Below, one piece after another: positions 22,583 through 35,311 of a DNA stretch of 64,000 bases (positions are counted from its first letter, which is position 1; every line of letters starts with the position of its first letter). Made by a program: the position numbers and the translations under genes. The DNA comes from Pyrenula massariospora (lineage: Eukaryota > Ascomycota > Eurotiomycetes > Pyrenulales > Pyrenulaceae): assembly GCA_021030905.1 (NCBI GenBank), contig JAGFMI010000012.1, forward strand, positions 1,178,001 through 1,242,000, read 5' to 3'. The notes under the pieces were generated by a model. It made no database searches. It had not been told where the DNA came from and saw only the letters and a list, made by a program, of their open reading frames with translations.

Positions 22583-24906
22583 TTAGTCACTTCTCGTTGA
22601 CACCTACCGGCTGCAGGATTCACTCAAACATTCCAGCTGTCATCTCAAACGGTAGCTATTTCTCGTTTTAGGTGCTAATTGTAAAGTCAATGAGTAAAGC
22701 AATAAAAAACATGCTCGACGAATTGACTTCTACGATCAAACTTAATGCAAAGAAAGTACACATCCACGTTTGGAGTAAGCTTAGACATGGGACAGTGTCG
22801 CCAATTCGCAAAAAGAACCACCCGCGAGATTCGAAAACCTGTCAGCCCTCTCAGCTGTCGAAATTTTTCCAAGTTAGCCTAGAGTGCCTTGCTAAGCATC
22901 TCACAGATGCTTTGACCATTAAAGTCCATATTTAGATTAACAAAACAAGATATGAGACTGAAATAACGGCTCGAGCCGCGACCCAAAGCTGTCGACCCGT
23001 TCGTCCGCCGAACAAGTATCTAACCCTCATCTCTGGCCCCATATTCTGGCGACGGAACGAGCTTCTCACTTAGGCAGTTCAACTGAGATAACTTCATGCC
23101 AACAACCGGTCTATTACGGCTCACATTATATATAGAGACAGATGCTTGTACAAGCACCGTGAAAGTTGAAACTCGTCTACAACAGGCTTCGACTTCTTCA
23201 TTACCAACAGCATAAATGTTCAAGACTCTAAGGTGCCTTTGACTATACTGAAAACAATTTCTCATGCAGCAAGAGCCAGCGATCAATTTGCCAGCCAATG
23301 GTCGGGAAAACCCTTGTAATTAGTCATAAAGCTGGCTCAATGAAGTTTTACCTGCCCACCGGCTAGCGCTTCTTTGGTTTTCAAGGTTTCCAAAGGTCAA
23401 AGTACACCTTCATCGCAATGATTAAAGAAGCTTTAGATTTATAAATGACTATCCAAACAGAAAGACCGAGCCATTTGTGAAAATTGTGGCCGCAAGCGCT
23501 AGAAGAGGGCCATTGGCTCAAAGCCATTCAATCACCGATATCTCATCGGGGACTTGCTTCAACTCACTTCCGTAAAGAACAGTCCCTAATTTAGCCAATC
23601 ATTTTCTCAAATCAAGTCCCGAGACAGCACCATGCAATAGTCTTGCAACCGTCGATCTCGATAATCGTACACACATTCAAAGGACCCAAGTCATGACGTA
23701 CTTGTTCCTGTGATCATGACATGTTTTCCTACTGCGTCGGCCATCCTCTAAATGCTAGCACTCTTTAAGGCCGTTCACCTTCTGAGGCTATGGCCTGAGC
23801 CACTGAATGTTTGAGATTGCTATGCGTCACAGTTTGGATGTTTGTGGTCTGTTCGTGCTCGATTGCGCCAAAATGTTGCGGCTTTGAAATAATTAATGTT
23901 CATCCACAGTGAGGAAATGTTGACGAATGAACAGATACATAATTGCGTCCAAAGAGCGTCAGTGTGTACAGTGTGACCGTACTAAGATTGTCAAGGTTGA
24001 GGATCTTTAATCTACATGTTATTTAGGAGAGAGCTTCTTCTCAAGAATCGTCAAGGTCGTTAGACATTTCGATTTATAATATCATTGCGAGGCAAGCTAC
24101 TGTAATCAATCGACCAAATACCAGACTTAAAGTCAACGAGATTACAGATCAGGAGACCAATGGCCCACAAAAGAATAACTACACTGGCAAACTTTACATG
24201 CGCATCTTGTACTGAGTTTTCACTGCTAATTTAGAATTGAATTTCTCAAAGCCATGTCTAGGGGGCCAGGGGGCAAGCCGCATCGTAGAAAGGGGCATGT
24301 TCTACGAGCGAGCCAAGTTTCTGAATTTCAAGCCCCTCTTAGAGAGGCGCATATATTCGGCCGAGATGTAAAAATACATTTATTCCATCAAATGACAATC
24401 TTTAAAGTATAGAAAACCTCACACTTGACTCTGGAACCATCACTAGAAAATCCGTGGCATCTAAACCACTCCGAAATTGGACGAAGGCTTTTTAACCAAC
24501 CGGAATGCACGCTACTCTAAGCGATGTAAAATGTTAGACTAGTGACTTTGGTCGGGGCCGCGGGGTGCGGTCGGCACCGACGATGATGTGTGAGAAACGG
24601 CTGCGGCGACTATGGAGATCTTAGGAAACGAGGATCGTTCATCCATTTTCGCCATGCGTTGGTGGCGGTGTCAGACTTCGATCTACAAAAGCACGTGTGC
24701 ACGGTCCACATTCGTGGACTTCGCTGAATGCTTCTGAAAAGGGTATAGATGTATGATCGACGACTTAAATTGAGCTTGAATGCCCCTCCTTTTGGCCCCC
24801 TTGGACTTCGTCAGCCCCGGAATTAGGGGCCCGTCTCCATTTCCTCGATATGGCAAGCAGGAGAGACGGTCGCAGAGCATACCGTTGTTCATCCCTGTCC
24901 TAAACA

Positions 24907-24944
24907 AAAAGACCGTGCATGAGCGAAAAGACCGCGCATGAGCC
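24907..24944 (+). repeat. 19-bp tandem duplication
   Basis: Two adjacent 19-bp units, AAAAGACCGTGCATGAGCG and AAAAGACCGCGCATGAGCC, differ at two positions. No function seen. Confidence 0.8.
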
Positions 24945-26323
24945 ACTAAATAGGTGCCTTTCACCATGAGACCCAGAGCTATCATAGTCCAGGAAATTTA
25001 ACACAGTCCGCTATGCGGAGCTTGTAGTTCACTGGCCGATTGCATTTGGATCGTGGCTTAAGCATTATGCCACGTGAAATCGCCGAGATCTTGACAAATC
25101 GGCAAAAGCCCCTCCCCATATGGTGGAAATGCATCGCCAGTCTTGAGTGCCCTAAAAGACGTCACATCGGAAATAAGCAATTTATAGCACGTTGCTACCC
25201 AGAATAACGCCCTGCTAATCTTGAAACGCCTACCCTGTACGACGTGTCTGGGAATACATTTGATATTGACATGGCCATCTTAGATTGCCAGCACCCAGAA
25301 CTGGCTATTATATCGGACAAGAGCACTATCAATCCATCACAGCGATGAAGCATCCCGTCTTAAGTGGCTCCGACTTGCTTTACCTTGCGTTTTGGCAAAA
25401 CTCAAAATCGACCACTCACCTCCGCGCTACGGGTTCACCACCTTAACTTTCAGGCTACAGCCTCAGAGACTCTTGCTGCCGATCTCATGCGAGACTATTC
25501 AGCCCAGCGTGGAAACGCCCTGACGGCGGTGCACTCGGCACCAGCCGACTAATGGCTCGGCAATGTCATGCACAACCGGTCCCAATCCTGATCAGAGCCA
25601 CGTTTACTGATCCTTGATCTCAGCTCGACATTAGTAGGCGGGGAAAGACCCAGCTCACGGCAGCTTCCGAGGGATAATGACGAGGTGCGTTGAAGCTGAA
25701 TTAAGCGTGCAGGTTACACAACGATGATGCCTATGAGATTCGGCTGCATCGCGGTAGTGCCTCGGCTGTATCTAGTTAGCTAGAGCCCACCGGAGACGAC
25801 GATTCCGCGGATCTTTGCGCGTCTCGCTTACCCCTGACACTCTATTTCTTAAACGCGGCAGCAACGTTGCATAGACGTACCTATACGAGCGACGGTCATT
25901 CGCCGGGCCAGCAGCTGGCTCATTGACTTGTCTTAGTTAAATTTGGGCCCGTGGTTTGGTGGTTTCCTGTGCGGGAGCGCTGGCCTTAAGCCTGACCCCG
26001 TCCCCCTGATTTGGTTCGCTGTAACGCCAGTTAAGACTCAAGCGTTGGCACTGATAATCTTGGTGGCTGACAGCTTCGGCCCTGAAGCCGTGGCAAAGTA
26101 CAGTCTCCACGCCATTAACACACATGTAGAACCTTATCTTGACAGACCCCGAGTCACTCCAACTTCCAGCCAACAATAATGCTTGTTGACGATTATCTTG
26201 AAAAAGTCTAGTCCTAATGATAGCGTTCGCCAAATTGGTCAATGCCGCGTTTTCTGGATCACAAGTCGTGATCCCAATCTTAACAACGAAAGTAAGACCA
26301 CCGCTGCTAAGGCTGTCAGCTCG

Positions 26324-26451
26324 AGACATTGTTACGTCCGAGCCGTCTCAATAGCGATGATTGTTACGACCGAGCCTTCTCTTCGACGATGATTATTACG
26401 ACCGAGCCTTCTCTTCGACGATGATTATTACGACCGAGTCTTCTCTTCAGC
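26324..26451 (+). repeat. 32-bp minisatellite, three good copies plus one degenerate
   Basis: Units at 26356-26387, 26388-26419 and 26420-26451 share GATGATTRTTACGACCGAG followed by YCTTCTCTTC; a diverged fourth unit precedes them (26324-26355). It lies in non-coding DNA, so it is likely polymorphic. Confidence 0.9.
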
Positions 26452-28958
26452 AATGATGGTGGACTAAGTGCCTCCAGTCCCGTCTACCCCAGAGATTGCG
26501 TTTGGATCGTGACAAATATCTGCGGCCGCGATCGCCGCTTAGCAAGCAATGACCAACAGAGCGGTGACACCAAATGCCCACAGTCGACATGCAGCCAACC
26601 CTTATTGTGTGACTTTTGTGTACCATTGACTGTACTTGTGAGTGGGTGCTCAAGCATCGCCTGACTATCCCGCGCTCTCATTTCAGCTCCCGATCGGGAT
26701 CAGCGCGCATCTCACGTGCAATGTACGTCAAGTAAGTTGACAGTCTGCCTGATCATCGGATGAATTCAGCCTGAGCTGAAGCTCCTGCAGCTGCAAAGAC
26801 AGGAGAAGAGCAAAATCTTACGCAGTAAGCCATAAATGGCAATTTGTTTCTCCGGGTTGTTATTTGGTCCGTTTTCCGGCCGTATCGCCTCACCAAGTTC
26901 CGACATGCATCCCGACCGTCATCAAGCTGCAATTGATAATAATGTGTGTCTATCTTCTTCAAAAAAACCAACACGAAGGAGGATCTAGATTCACGGCCTG
27001 TCTCGAGGCACGCCGATCCTGCCCTACACTGCCTCGCTAGGCTGCAGTAGAGCACGGAAATTAATGCTTACCAGACTTTAAATCAGAGCAAGAAGCTCTA
27101 CATCCGTGATCAATATTGCATCCTACGAGCAGGTCGAAAAATCCTTTACGTGCTTTATTGCTCATCTAGCCCTTTCATGAATATTTCGAATTCTGCTGTC
27201 TTTACATCCGAAAACGGGTAATGCGCAGGTGGGCCTTCATTTGTTTCTTACAATGTTCTGTGCGAAAGCCCATTTGAGTATGATGCAGAATAGCATTTTA
27301 GAGGAGAAATCGGAGAACGATGTTCAGGTAATGTCTCTGTCGTCGATTGCCGGACGCGTCATGCTTTCAGACACGAGCAAGAAACAATCCCTTCGCCGGC
27401 AAAGTCCTTATTGTTATGTAGACAACACGGGACATCAACTGCTGGCTTCCGCTGACGGAAGAGCCTCACCAATTCCCTGCTGTCGTCGTTCGGATCCTCC
27501 AACCAACATTTCCTAATATTTAGCTCTTGGGCTGTTATGCTAGCATGCCAGAGTACCTCTAGCGAGGCTATAGTCGAACAAGTTCTCTGACCGGGTCCGA
27601 AAGAAAAGCTCCGCATCGCTTTCCATTCTACACCGGTCCAAGCTCTTCTAATCGGAAATACGCGCAAGGCAGATAGACTCGCTCCTACGAGCCTTGTACA
27701 TCTGCACAAGGCATGAAGCGAACTGTATCGGAGAAACGTCCGTTCCAAAAGGACCACAATATGGAGCTCAAGCAAGACCCCTGCTCCATTTTGCCACTGG
27801 TGGACGAGATGTGCCCAACGGCCTAGCTGGGTGAGCACCAGACAAGATCCATTTGCATTTCTGGAGTCCTCAGCCCAGAAACCCTCGTCGAAAATCAAAT
27901 TATCTCTAGATCTATGGAGGAGCTGCACTGAGCGCACATTTGATTCAAGAGCTCCTAGAACGATTGATTTTCTCAACAAGATTGTCAACGATCTCAGTGC
28001 AATATCTAAGTTCCATACTCAGAAGCGCTCTCCGAATAGGTAGGTTTAGAGGATGCTCGTGGTAAACGTGCAAGAATAAGACGAGTGATGGGTGTCGCAG
28101 GAGGCCGCCAGCTATCTCTCTTGGTTGGGTTACATGGTTGTTAACATTTATCAAATGAAGCGCGTGTGAGTGATTTATCATCCATCTGTCCATCCATCTC
28201 ATACCTATCTCCTGCCATCAATATCAGCGACCCTAGTTGCTCTTCTACTATCCTTCTGCTCCTTGTTCTCCTTAGTCTCGCTGTATCTCAACTTGGCTAT
28301 CATAGCTTGCCAGTTTCAAGCTCCTCGATTTTGCTCTGCATATACCATGAAAGCCCTCGGCAGCTGGTGCTCCACAGAACGACCTCCTTCACTCTCAACG
28401 ACATTAGGCAAGACAAGGGGGTAATCAAGCTTTGAGGGACCTGATCGAAGACCGGACAAAGCTTAGAAGCCCTTACAAGCCAAGCTGCTGCTTGGAGCGA
28501 TTTGCTATTTGAGAGCTCGAGCAGTCAGTAGCCACAGAACGCCGAGAGTTTGCTTTGTAGTTTCACCTTTCGAGCACCAACGCAGTCGCATCGATGCTTT
28601 TCAGAGCCATTTTACGGATCTATCAGCACTAGGGCGGGCTCATGTCTCCTTGAAAATGGATGAGGAGATCTCAAGAGCAAGTATATATGTCCGGGACCGA
28701 GGCTGTCTGGCAGGCAAGATATGGAGACCGCTGTAGCATGTAGGTTGGATCAACCTCTTTGGGTTTTCTCTCCGTTTATCGCTATCCTTAGTCCCTTCAC
28801 TGCATCTCATAGCGTGCCACCGCCTTCACGGAAGGTCTAAAGCCTGTCTATATCTAACGCAAGCCTTCCCCTTCACGCGAAAATAGCCCTCTACTCTACT
28901 TGCCTTCCAGTCCATGACCAAACCCTCCAAAGCTCAACTCATTCCTCTCCTCCCACCC

Positions 28959-30730
28959 CTACACCGGCACCCCCTCCTCCCTCACCCTCCACAACCCCGC
29001 CAACACCTCCTCCGCCCTCCCCCTCACCGCATCATGCAACAACCCATTCGTCACTACCACCCTACACCCCCCAATCCCCCCCGCCGTCTCCATCGCCAGC
29101 CCAAAATCCACAAACAAATCATCCACATAAACCGCCGCATACACCGGCACCCTGTTCCCCCTCAGCCGCTCCAAATCATACAGCCTCGGCCAATCCGCCT
29201 TCTCCGCCAGCACATCCGCCACCCCCGCCAACCCCCTCAGCCCATCCCCCGAGTCCCGGAAAAAGCTCCGAAAAACCTGCTCCGCGGTAAACATCGGCAC
29301 CCCCCCATCACCCTCCTCCCACAGAAACTCCCTGTACTCCCCATCCCTGACCCGCTCCGCAGCCCACCCACTCCCCCTCTGCTCCGCGCCGTCACAGTAG
29401 ATGCTCTCATGCAGCACCCCATACAGCACCCCCCCCTCGATCCCCAGCCCGCCCTCCAGCACCTTGCCCACCGTAACGTCCGTGGGGAAGCCGAAGGTGT
29501 CCAAATCCGCAATGAAGCGGGTGAGGAGGGCGTGCAGGCGCGAGAAGCCGGCGTGGAAGCCGAGGTTGGTGCCTAGGGAGAGGAAGCGGGGGGGTGTTAG
29601 GGTGCCGCCCGCGGCGGTGGGGAGGGGGGTGGGGTGGAGGGAGAGGTGGGTGAGGATGCGGTGGATGAGGGGGGCGTCGGTGGGGTGGTGGGTGTGGTAG
29701 AGGGTGTTGCGGGTTTTGAGGCGGGCTAAGGGGTTGAGAGGGGGGTGGGTTAGTGAGTTTCTTGGGGGAGGGGAAAAGAAGGGGGATGGGGTTTTGTAGG
29801 AGGGAAGGGTGGGTGTTGAGGTGGTGGGTGGCGGATTTATACTGCGGAATAGGGAACTCGTGAGAGATGGGCAGGGATAGCGTGATGGAGTTAGAGGTTG
29901 CGCCCAGTCAGGCGGACAGGTACTTGCAGGAAGACGAGCAACCGAGAACGTTTCTCAAGAAGGTTTCTCTGCCCACCAGAAAAGACGCCACGACCCACGC
30001 GACAAACCCATAAGAAAATGAGAAAAACTCACCATAAATCCTCCTATAAACCTCCTCCGCCCCATGCCCCAACGGCGGCAACCCTCCTAATATAAAACAC
30101 TCCCTCAACCCCTCCGGATAAAAACTCAAATACGTCGTCGCCACAAACCCCCCATAACTCTGCCCCATGATCGTCCACTTCCGCTGCTCCTCAGCCTTCA
30201 CCTCTGCCGTGAGACACTTCCTCACCGCCTCGCAGTCTCTCACGATACTATCCGCGCGAAAGTGCGCGAGATACTCGGCCTGCTCCGCCGGGTCCTCGCT
30301 GACCCGTCGGATGGTCTCAGGCGTCAGCGTGTTGGAGAGACCCGTCCCGCGGTAGTCGAGGAGGAGCATCTACGCCCCATCAGCTACCCGACACATCGAA
30401 TACCTCGCCCAAGTAAGGTAATACGTAGCAACATACCTGGTAGCCCTTGTCCAGCACAAACCCCGTCCAGGCCAAGTTCTCGGGCAGATCGCAGCCAAAG
30501 CCGGGCCCGCCCTGGAGGAACGCGAGCCATGGCTTCTGCTTCGGCGGGGTTTCTAGGGGGACGAGGGGGATGTCTGCTTTGTTGACGCTGCGGGCGAAGA
30601 GGCGGAGTTGGTCGCCGTTGGGGTTGGCGTGGTCGAGGGGCACGACAAAGTGGTGTTCTGTGACGAGGAGTTTTCCTACTTTAAAGGTATTCTGGGATAA
30701 GAGTCTCGCTGCCTGGATTGGGGTTGACAT
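28959..30730 (-). CDS. Proline iminopeptidase, alpha/beta hydrolase (S33)
   Basis: Removes N-terminal proline from peptides. Exons 30730-30437, 30369-30033 and 29725-28959 give 465 aa. Introns: 67 bp and an unusually long 307 bp (donor GTGAGT, acceptor CCTTAG). Oxyanion motif LQGGPGFG near residue 75, DYRGTGLS (103-110), nucleophile GQSYGG (S169), Asp region YVDDLFVDFGLAMET, and His in TNGLLHDAVR near the end: a full triad in the order expected for peptidase S33 prolyl aminopeptidases. Exon 3 joins RIY to ARLKTRNTLYH, matching the cap domain, then LTPPRFLSLGTNLGFHAGF. Exon 3 is extremely C-rich on the coding strand, unlike its neighbours, which also leaves antisense frames open. Probably cytosolic, since no signal peptide is seen. 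Confidence 0.9.
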
Positions 30731-31440
30731 GTCTTGGTGATCTCAATAGAGCCGGAATTAGAATTGCTTGAGTAGTGATGTTCTGGGAAGAGCTTAGATA
30801 ACGGGGTTTTGGTGAAGGATGGACTATCATCAGTCTATCTTGAACAAAGTAAGGGACTTAGACCGGAAGTCTGAGGGAGAATGAAGCTTGAATCTTCGGA
30901 GACCGCGCAATGAGGAAGTAACCTCTTTGTGGATATGTGAGGATCAAAGGTCTACGGTCATTGCCAGTGGTTTCCTGGTCGGGTACTGTTCTAGAACTGC
31001 GAACCCCGATGCTGGATGTCAGAAGTCGTGGTGCATTCAATGTAAGCCAGGCGGGCGCCACTGTTAATAGTTAGATTGGCTGTAACTTCTGTGGATTACA
31101 ATAGACTTTGAAATTCATATTCTGCCCTACATTCGCCATGATCTCGCAAGGCTGGATTGGCTTCTTTGGATACCATGATGCACCTAGGTAATATACGATT
31201 CATCGATCTCCTTTTACTACGCAAGCTTCTTGACTCGTTGGTAGACAATCAAAGGCCAGAAACTTTACAGTACACGATCATCTCAGGGGAAGCCGGGATC
31301 TTTCAGGCCTTTTCACGTCTAATGTTCTAACATGCAGTCACTCTTAAAGAGTCCGTCTATACAACTGCGAGGGGTTCTAGCTCTCGATCTCTTGCTCGTC
31401 TAATAAACAAACATCCCTCCTTTGCTCATTTTACCCTTGT
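30731..31440. other. Intergenic between two same-strand genes
   Basis: No gene seen in 0.7 kb. It holds the promoter of the iminopeptidase and the downstream flank of the large helical protein gene, plus dispersed-repeat copy 2 (31011-31074). Confidence 0.5.
31011..31074 (+). repeat. Dispersed GGGCGCC-core repeat, copy 2
   Basis: Aligns with copies at 13704-13764 and 56689-56751: CAGAAGTCGTGGTGCATTCA, then the core CAGGCGGGCGCCACT. Many of the differences between copies are C/T or G/A transitions, as repeat-induced point mutation would leave. Confidence 0.7.
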
Positions 31441-34400
31441 TTACCCGTATCGTTCTTGTTCTGGGCGCCAATCATCTCCCATTTTGCCTATCACTCTTCT
31501 TGCTAAAGGTGATTTCACGATCCACATCCGCGTTACATGGCCTCTGACCCTCCTTATCTGCAGCGGTCCGCTCGGGGGATAAAATGTAATTGAGTCATTC
31601 AATCGATGGACGTTGGCAAAAGGAGAATTGCTATAGCCTCGCCCCCTAAGCGCTTGGACTGGTGGAAGATTGGCGTAATCCTTGGATTTTATGGGGATGG
31701 GAAAGCCTTTAGGAATGGCAGATATTGGTCGATGGCGAGGGATGCTGTGGTCATGACGGTGGGAAGCTGAATGGTCGAGCTTTGGTGAGCAACTACTATT
31801 GTTGAGCGGTTGGAGCACCGGACAATTATCAGAAGCCGAGTGTGACAATACATTTTGTAGAGTCGACAAATTGTAAATCGCGTCGTGCTCGGGTAGCCCC
31901 TCGCTTGGACGCAAAACGGTTGGCGGTGTGCTAGCTTTGGCGACCGATATTTCAGGCGTGGGAATTGCGTCGTTTGGGGAGGTGCGGGTTTCCGTTCGAG
32001 CGCTAGATTCCAGCGCGAAATCGTCCATAAGTCCGCCCTTTAAAGGCTGGTTATGAGTCTTGCATGTATCTCGTACTTCAAGATCTGTCCCTTTGTTACC
32101 TACGACTTTCGCCACAGCCCCGTCGGCGACACATTTAGCGTGTTTTGATTCTGCATGCTGTACAAACGGGCAGGTTGACACCGTGTTAGGGACTTTCTTG
32201 AGAGTTACTTCCGAAAATGCGGTCGGTACTGTGCTTCGTGCTTTTTGACTTTGTACAGTCTCTGGAATACTTAACGGCACTTCTAAGCGTGATTCACCCT
32301 TGCCAGCCTTGCGATCCGACCCGTCTTGATGGTATATAGCTTCCTGATCTGAGTATTTCAAGATCCTTTTCAGTTTTGGTATCGCTCGATCGTAGCCCTC
32401 TCCTTTCAGCACCGCCTTCTGCTGATATTTTTCTCCTCCATAGAGCGTGTCTTTTCGCATCATTCCTTCCTTGATCATATCCTCCAAAGTTTCTTTAGAC
32501 TGCATCACATCAACTCGAGCTTCGGCTCCATGGACAATGTGCTTTGTAAGCCTGTTGCGCATCACGCTATCGCTCGGTAAAAGCGCCTCAGCCTCCTCAT
32601 CGAAGCTTTGGAAGAGACTGTCGACGACGAAATGGTCGTCCGTCATCGACTCGCCGTCCACTCTTTGAAAATCGAGCAAGAATTCAAGCTCGCCAAATCT
32701 ATCCACCCTCTGAACGATCCATGGAAATTTTTGAGATAGCTTCATCAGAAATATTTTGGCTCGCTCCTCGCCTTCTATATTCCTGATCTTGCCCGTGATC
32801 CATGCCAGCTGCTTAATAGAACATCCGGCTTCGCCGTAGCGCTCCAATGCGATATACCAAAGCCATCGTGTGATCGAAGGCCGGACAGGGGCCCCATAGT
32901 ATTCTAGCATCTTGATGCTTTGCTGAACTCGTTGGAAAGCTTGCCGCGGACTAAGCTGTGGCGTAATTGCGAAGGCAGCCACCATAGCTTCCATTGAGAG
33001 CAGAACGGTGAGAGGATTGAGAGATGATGCAAAGATTTTGTCGCGAATTAAGGATGGTGGAAGTGGTAACCCAGCACTGGCTAAACTATGCTGTGGTAGA
33101 CTCACCTTGGTCAAGGAAGCGTGAACAGTCTCCTCTGAGATGCTTCCCGTATGCCAATTGGAACCATGAACATAATATCGGCTCTTGCTCAGGGCTATCT
33201 TGAAATAAACATTATACTTCAACATTCGCAAAATCGCGATCGACGCATTTTCATCTTCGAGAATCATCGATAGAGCAAGACTGAGAAACTTCCCGTAGCG
33301 ATCATTTACGCTTTCGGACATTAATCGTAGGAGCAAAGGCATGTTCTCCTGCAAGAAATACCAGACCTCTATGTCAGCAAAAGCAAAGACCGGCCGCTGT
33401 GAGATAATATCTGTGACCTTGCCCCTAAAGAACCCGGCTGGGTCATGTAATGACGCAAAGCGAAAGGAGTCGCCAAACCGAGCAAGTTGCCTAGAACCTT
33501 TCATCGCCTGGCCTGTCGAACCTTCAATGCTCTCCTGGAAGAAGGAGAAGACAGAATGCGCATCCCCGGCAGGCAGTGACATGATGAGTAAGCTTTCGAG
33601 AGCTTTTTCACATGCTGTTTGATTTTGACCCAAGAGAGGTACAAGCATGGCGCACAAGGTCTTAGACACTGTTTGTAAGGCGCTTGGGTTCCTCTCCAGC
33701 AGAAGGTGTATGACCCAAAGCCGCAAAAGCACTGTTCGTGTATGAGTGACATTGAAAAGACGGCATCGGAGACCAAAAGTTTCCAACCAATTCTGCTCTC
33801 TGGCAAGGTCGCTGTCACTAATCGACATTTGCAAGATTCGCTCTCTCCATTCTTCTAGAAGCTCAGGTTGCTCCTGCATCAATGAAGCGCTAGAAGATAT
33901 CCACAATGTCATATCTAGAACAGCCCGAAGAACTGAGCCGTCATTCCAAGCAGTAAATAGCTCAAGGTTGTGATCGATGAAGGTGTCGTAACTGCCCTGC
34001 AGTTGAACCATATACTGGCTTCGAAGATGCTCTTTCAAGGCCGCGGTAAGATCCCCAGAAGACACGCTCTGAAAGACTGAATCCAGCAGAGCACGGTCAA
34101 AATATTGAAGGGGGGCGCGAAGCAGTCGGTACACAAGATATTTTCCGTGGGTAACTCCGAGATCCGTAAAGTTCATAATGGGGCATGCCTGTAACGCTCT
34201 CACAAAACGAAATGTCCAGTGATAAAACTCAGCTGTGTTACCCAGTTGGGAATTACCCATCCTGACGTACTGCAACAAACGCAGAATAGATGTGAATTCT
34301 GGTGGACTAACGATTCCTCGTTCAACCGCAAGCAGAATTGCTTCCAGGATAAAGGTACGCCTCTCACCCGCGTCATTATCTCTAAGATGATTCATGATAG

Positions 34401-35311
34401 CTTGCCATTTGACAAAGCGTCGAGGTGAGAGAGCTGGGTCAAAAGTTAATCGTAGTATATCATCTGTTGACCACTCATCAGAGAGCGCGTGCCTCCAAAT
34501 CGAGCGGGCGTAGGGAGTTTGTGTGAAAGAGACGTCCATTAATTTCAAAAGCTTGACTAATTGTTCCACATTGTGCACACAATTCAATCTCTCGGTGAAC
34601 AGAGTATACGTCTCGCTAGGCTCGGGATGAGGGCGGTCTTCTGCAGCATTTTCAAGAACGGCTCCAGACTTCTCTTCGAACAAAACATGCTGCTCGATGA
34701 GGTTGGTGGAGGCGGGACAGGGAGAGGGAGGTGGAGGTGGAGGCTGGTGGTATTGAAACCATCCTAAAACTGAAAGGACTACTACCGTGAGTAAGAAACG
34801 ATTCAACGAGGATAATAAACGAACATGATTTTGGATCCCCTTTCACCGACTCTGTTTGTATGCTAGTTTTCTCTTTTGGGCGCTGGGACACGTCCAATAT
34901 GCTTGCTACATCAGCCATCGTTGCTGGATTGTTCCACTGTGCCAAACTTGTATTTCTCCTTCTAGCCGCTCGCCGTCTCGATTCAAGAGGACCAGGAACA
35001 GCGCTGGCATAGCGACGTGGTACTGATTTATTGGAGGGAGCGAAGATAGTCTTGTTACGGAAAGTGACGGTGGAGCTGGTTGATCTGGGACTGATAACAT
35101 TGTTCCTCTTATTGGCGACAAAGAAGGGCACTGGGTTTTCATTTTCAGTGGGCAGCGCACCAATGTGACACTGCGACAATGGCCGAACAGTGTGCAAGAA
35201 GCGCATAAATGTTCTATCGAGAAGCTCGTCGGAAATCCAGATAGGGTGTTGTTGGCTCGCGGGAGCTGAGGTCGCAAAGGCACAGCCAAAAGGTCTGCGA
35301 CACGAAGGCAT
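31441..35311 (-). CDS. Large alpha-helical protein, unrecognised, possibly mitochondrial
   Basis: The main exon is open from the acceptor near 34692 to a stop at 31441 (its own first ATG is at 34806). A 155-codon upstream exon, 35311-34847, is in a different frame; joining at donor GTGAAA (34846) to an acceptor before 34692 or 34689 gives about 1238 aa. The upstream exon is rich in Arg, Ser and Ala with few acids near its start (MPSCRRPFGCAFATSAPASQ), as mitochondrial presequences are. The body (residues ~160-850) is rich in regularly spaced Leu/Trp/Arg helices (e.g. RSIWRHALSDEWSTDDILRL), suggesting an alpha-solenoid of PPR-like kind, though I see no clean 35-residue repeat. The C-terminal 250 residues are low complexity. 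No catalytic motif was recognised. The gene is certain, the 5' exon likely, the function unknown. Confidence 0.65.

Larger units (their letters stand above)
22583..28958. other. 6.4 kb gene desert
   Basis: No supportable gene on either strand. Open frames are short and none shows a known domain; the longest is 209 codons at 27359-27988 (reverse). Contains a 19-bp tandem duplication at 24907-24944 and a 32-bp minisatellite at 26324-26451. It may be a decayed repeat region or a lineage-specific insertion, but no transposon protein or terminal repeats were seen. Confidence 0.55.

Noticed and set aside
27359-27988. 209-codon reverse frame in the gene desert
   Set aside because: No known domain, odd composition, and the opposite strand has equally plausible short frames; no splice-supported neighbours.
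22583-28958. Transposon, retroelement or CRISPR content in the gene desert
   Set aside because: No transposase or polymerase motifs, terminal repeats or regularly spaced repeats were seen; CRISPR is not expected in a fungus.
28914-29576. 220-codon forward frame rich in Pro and His
   Set aside because: It is the antisense of iminopeptidase exon 3, opened by the C-rich bias of that exon.
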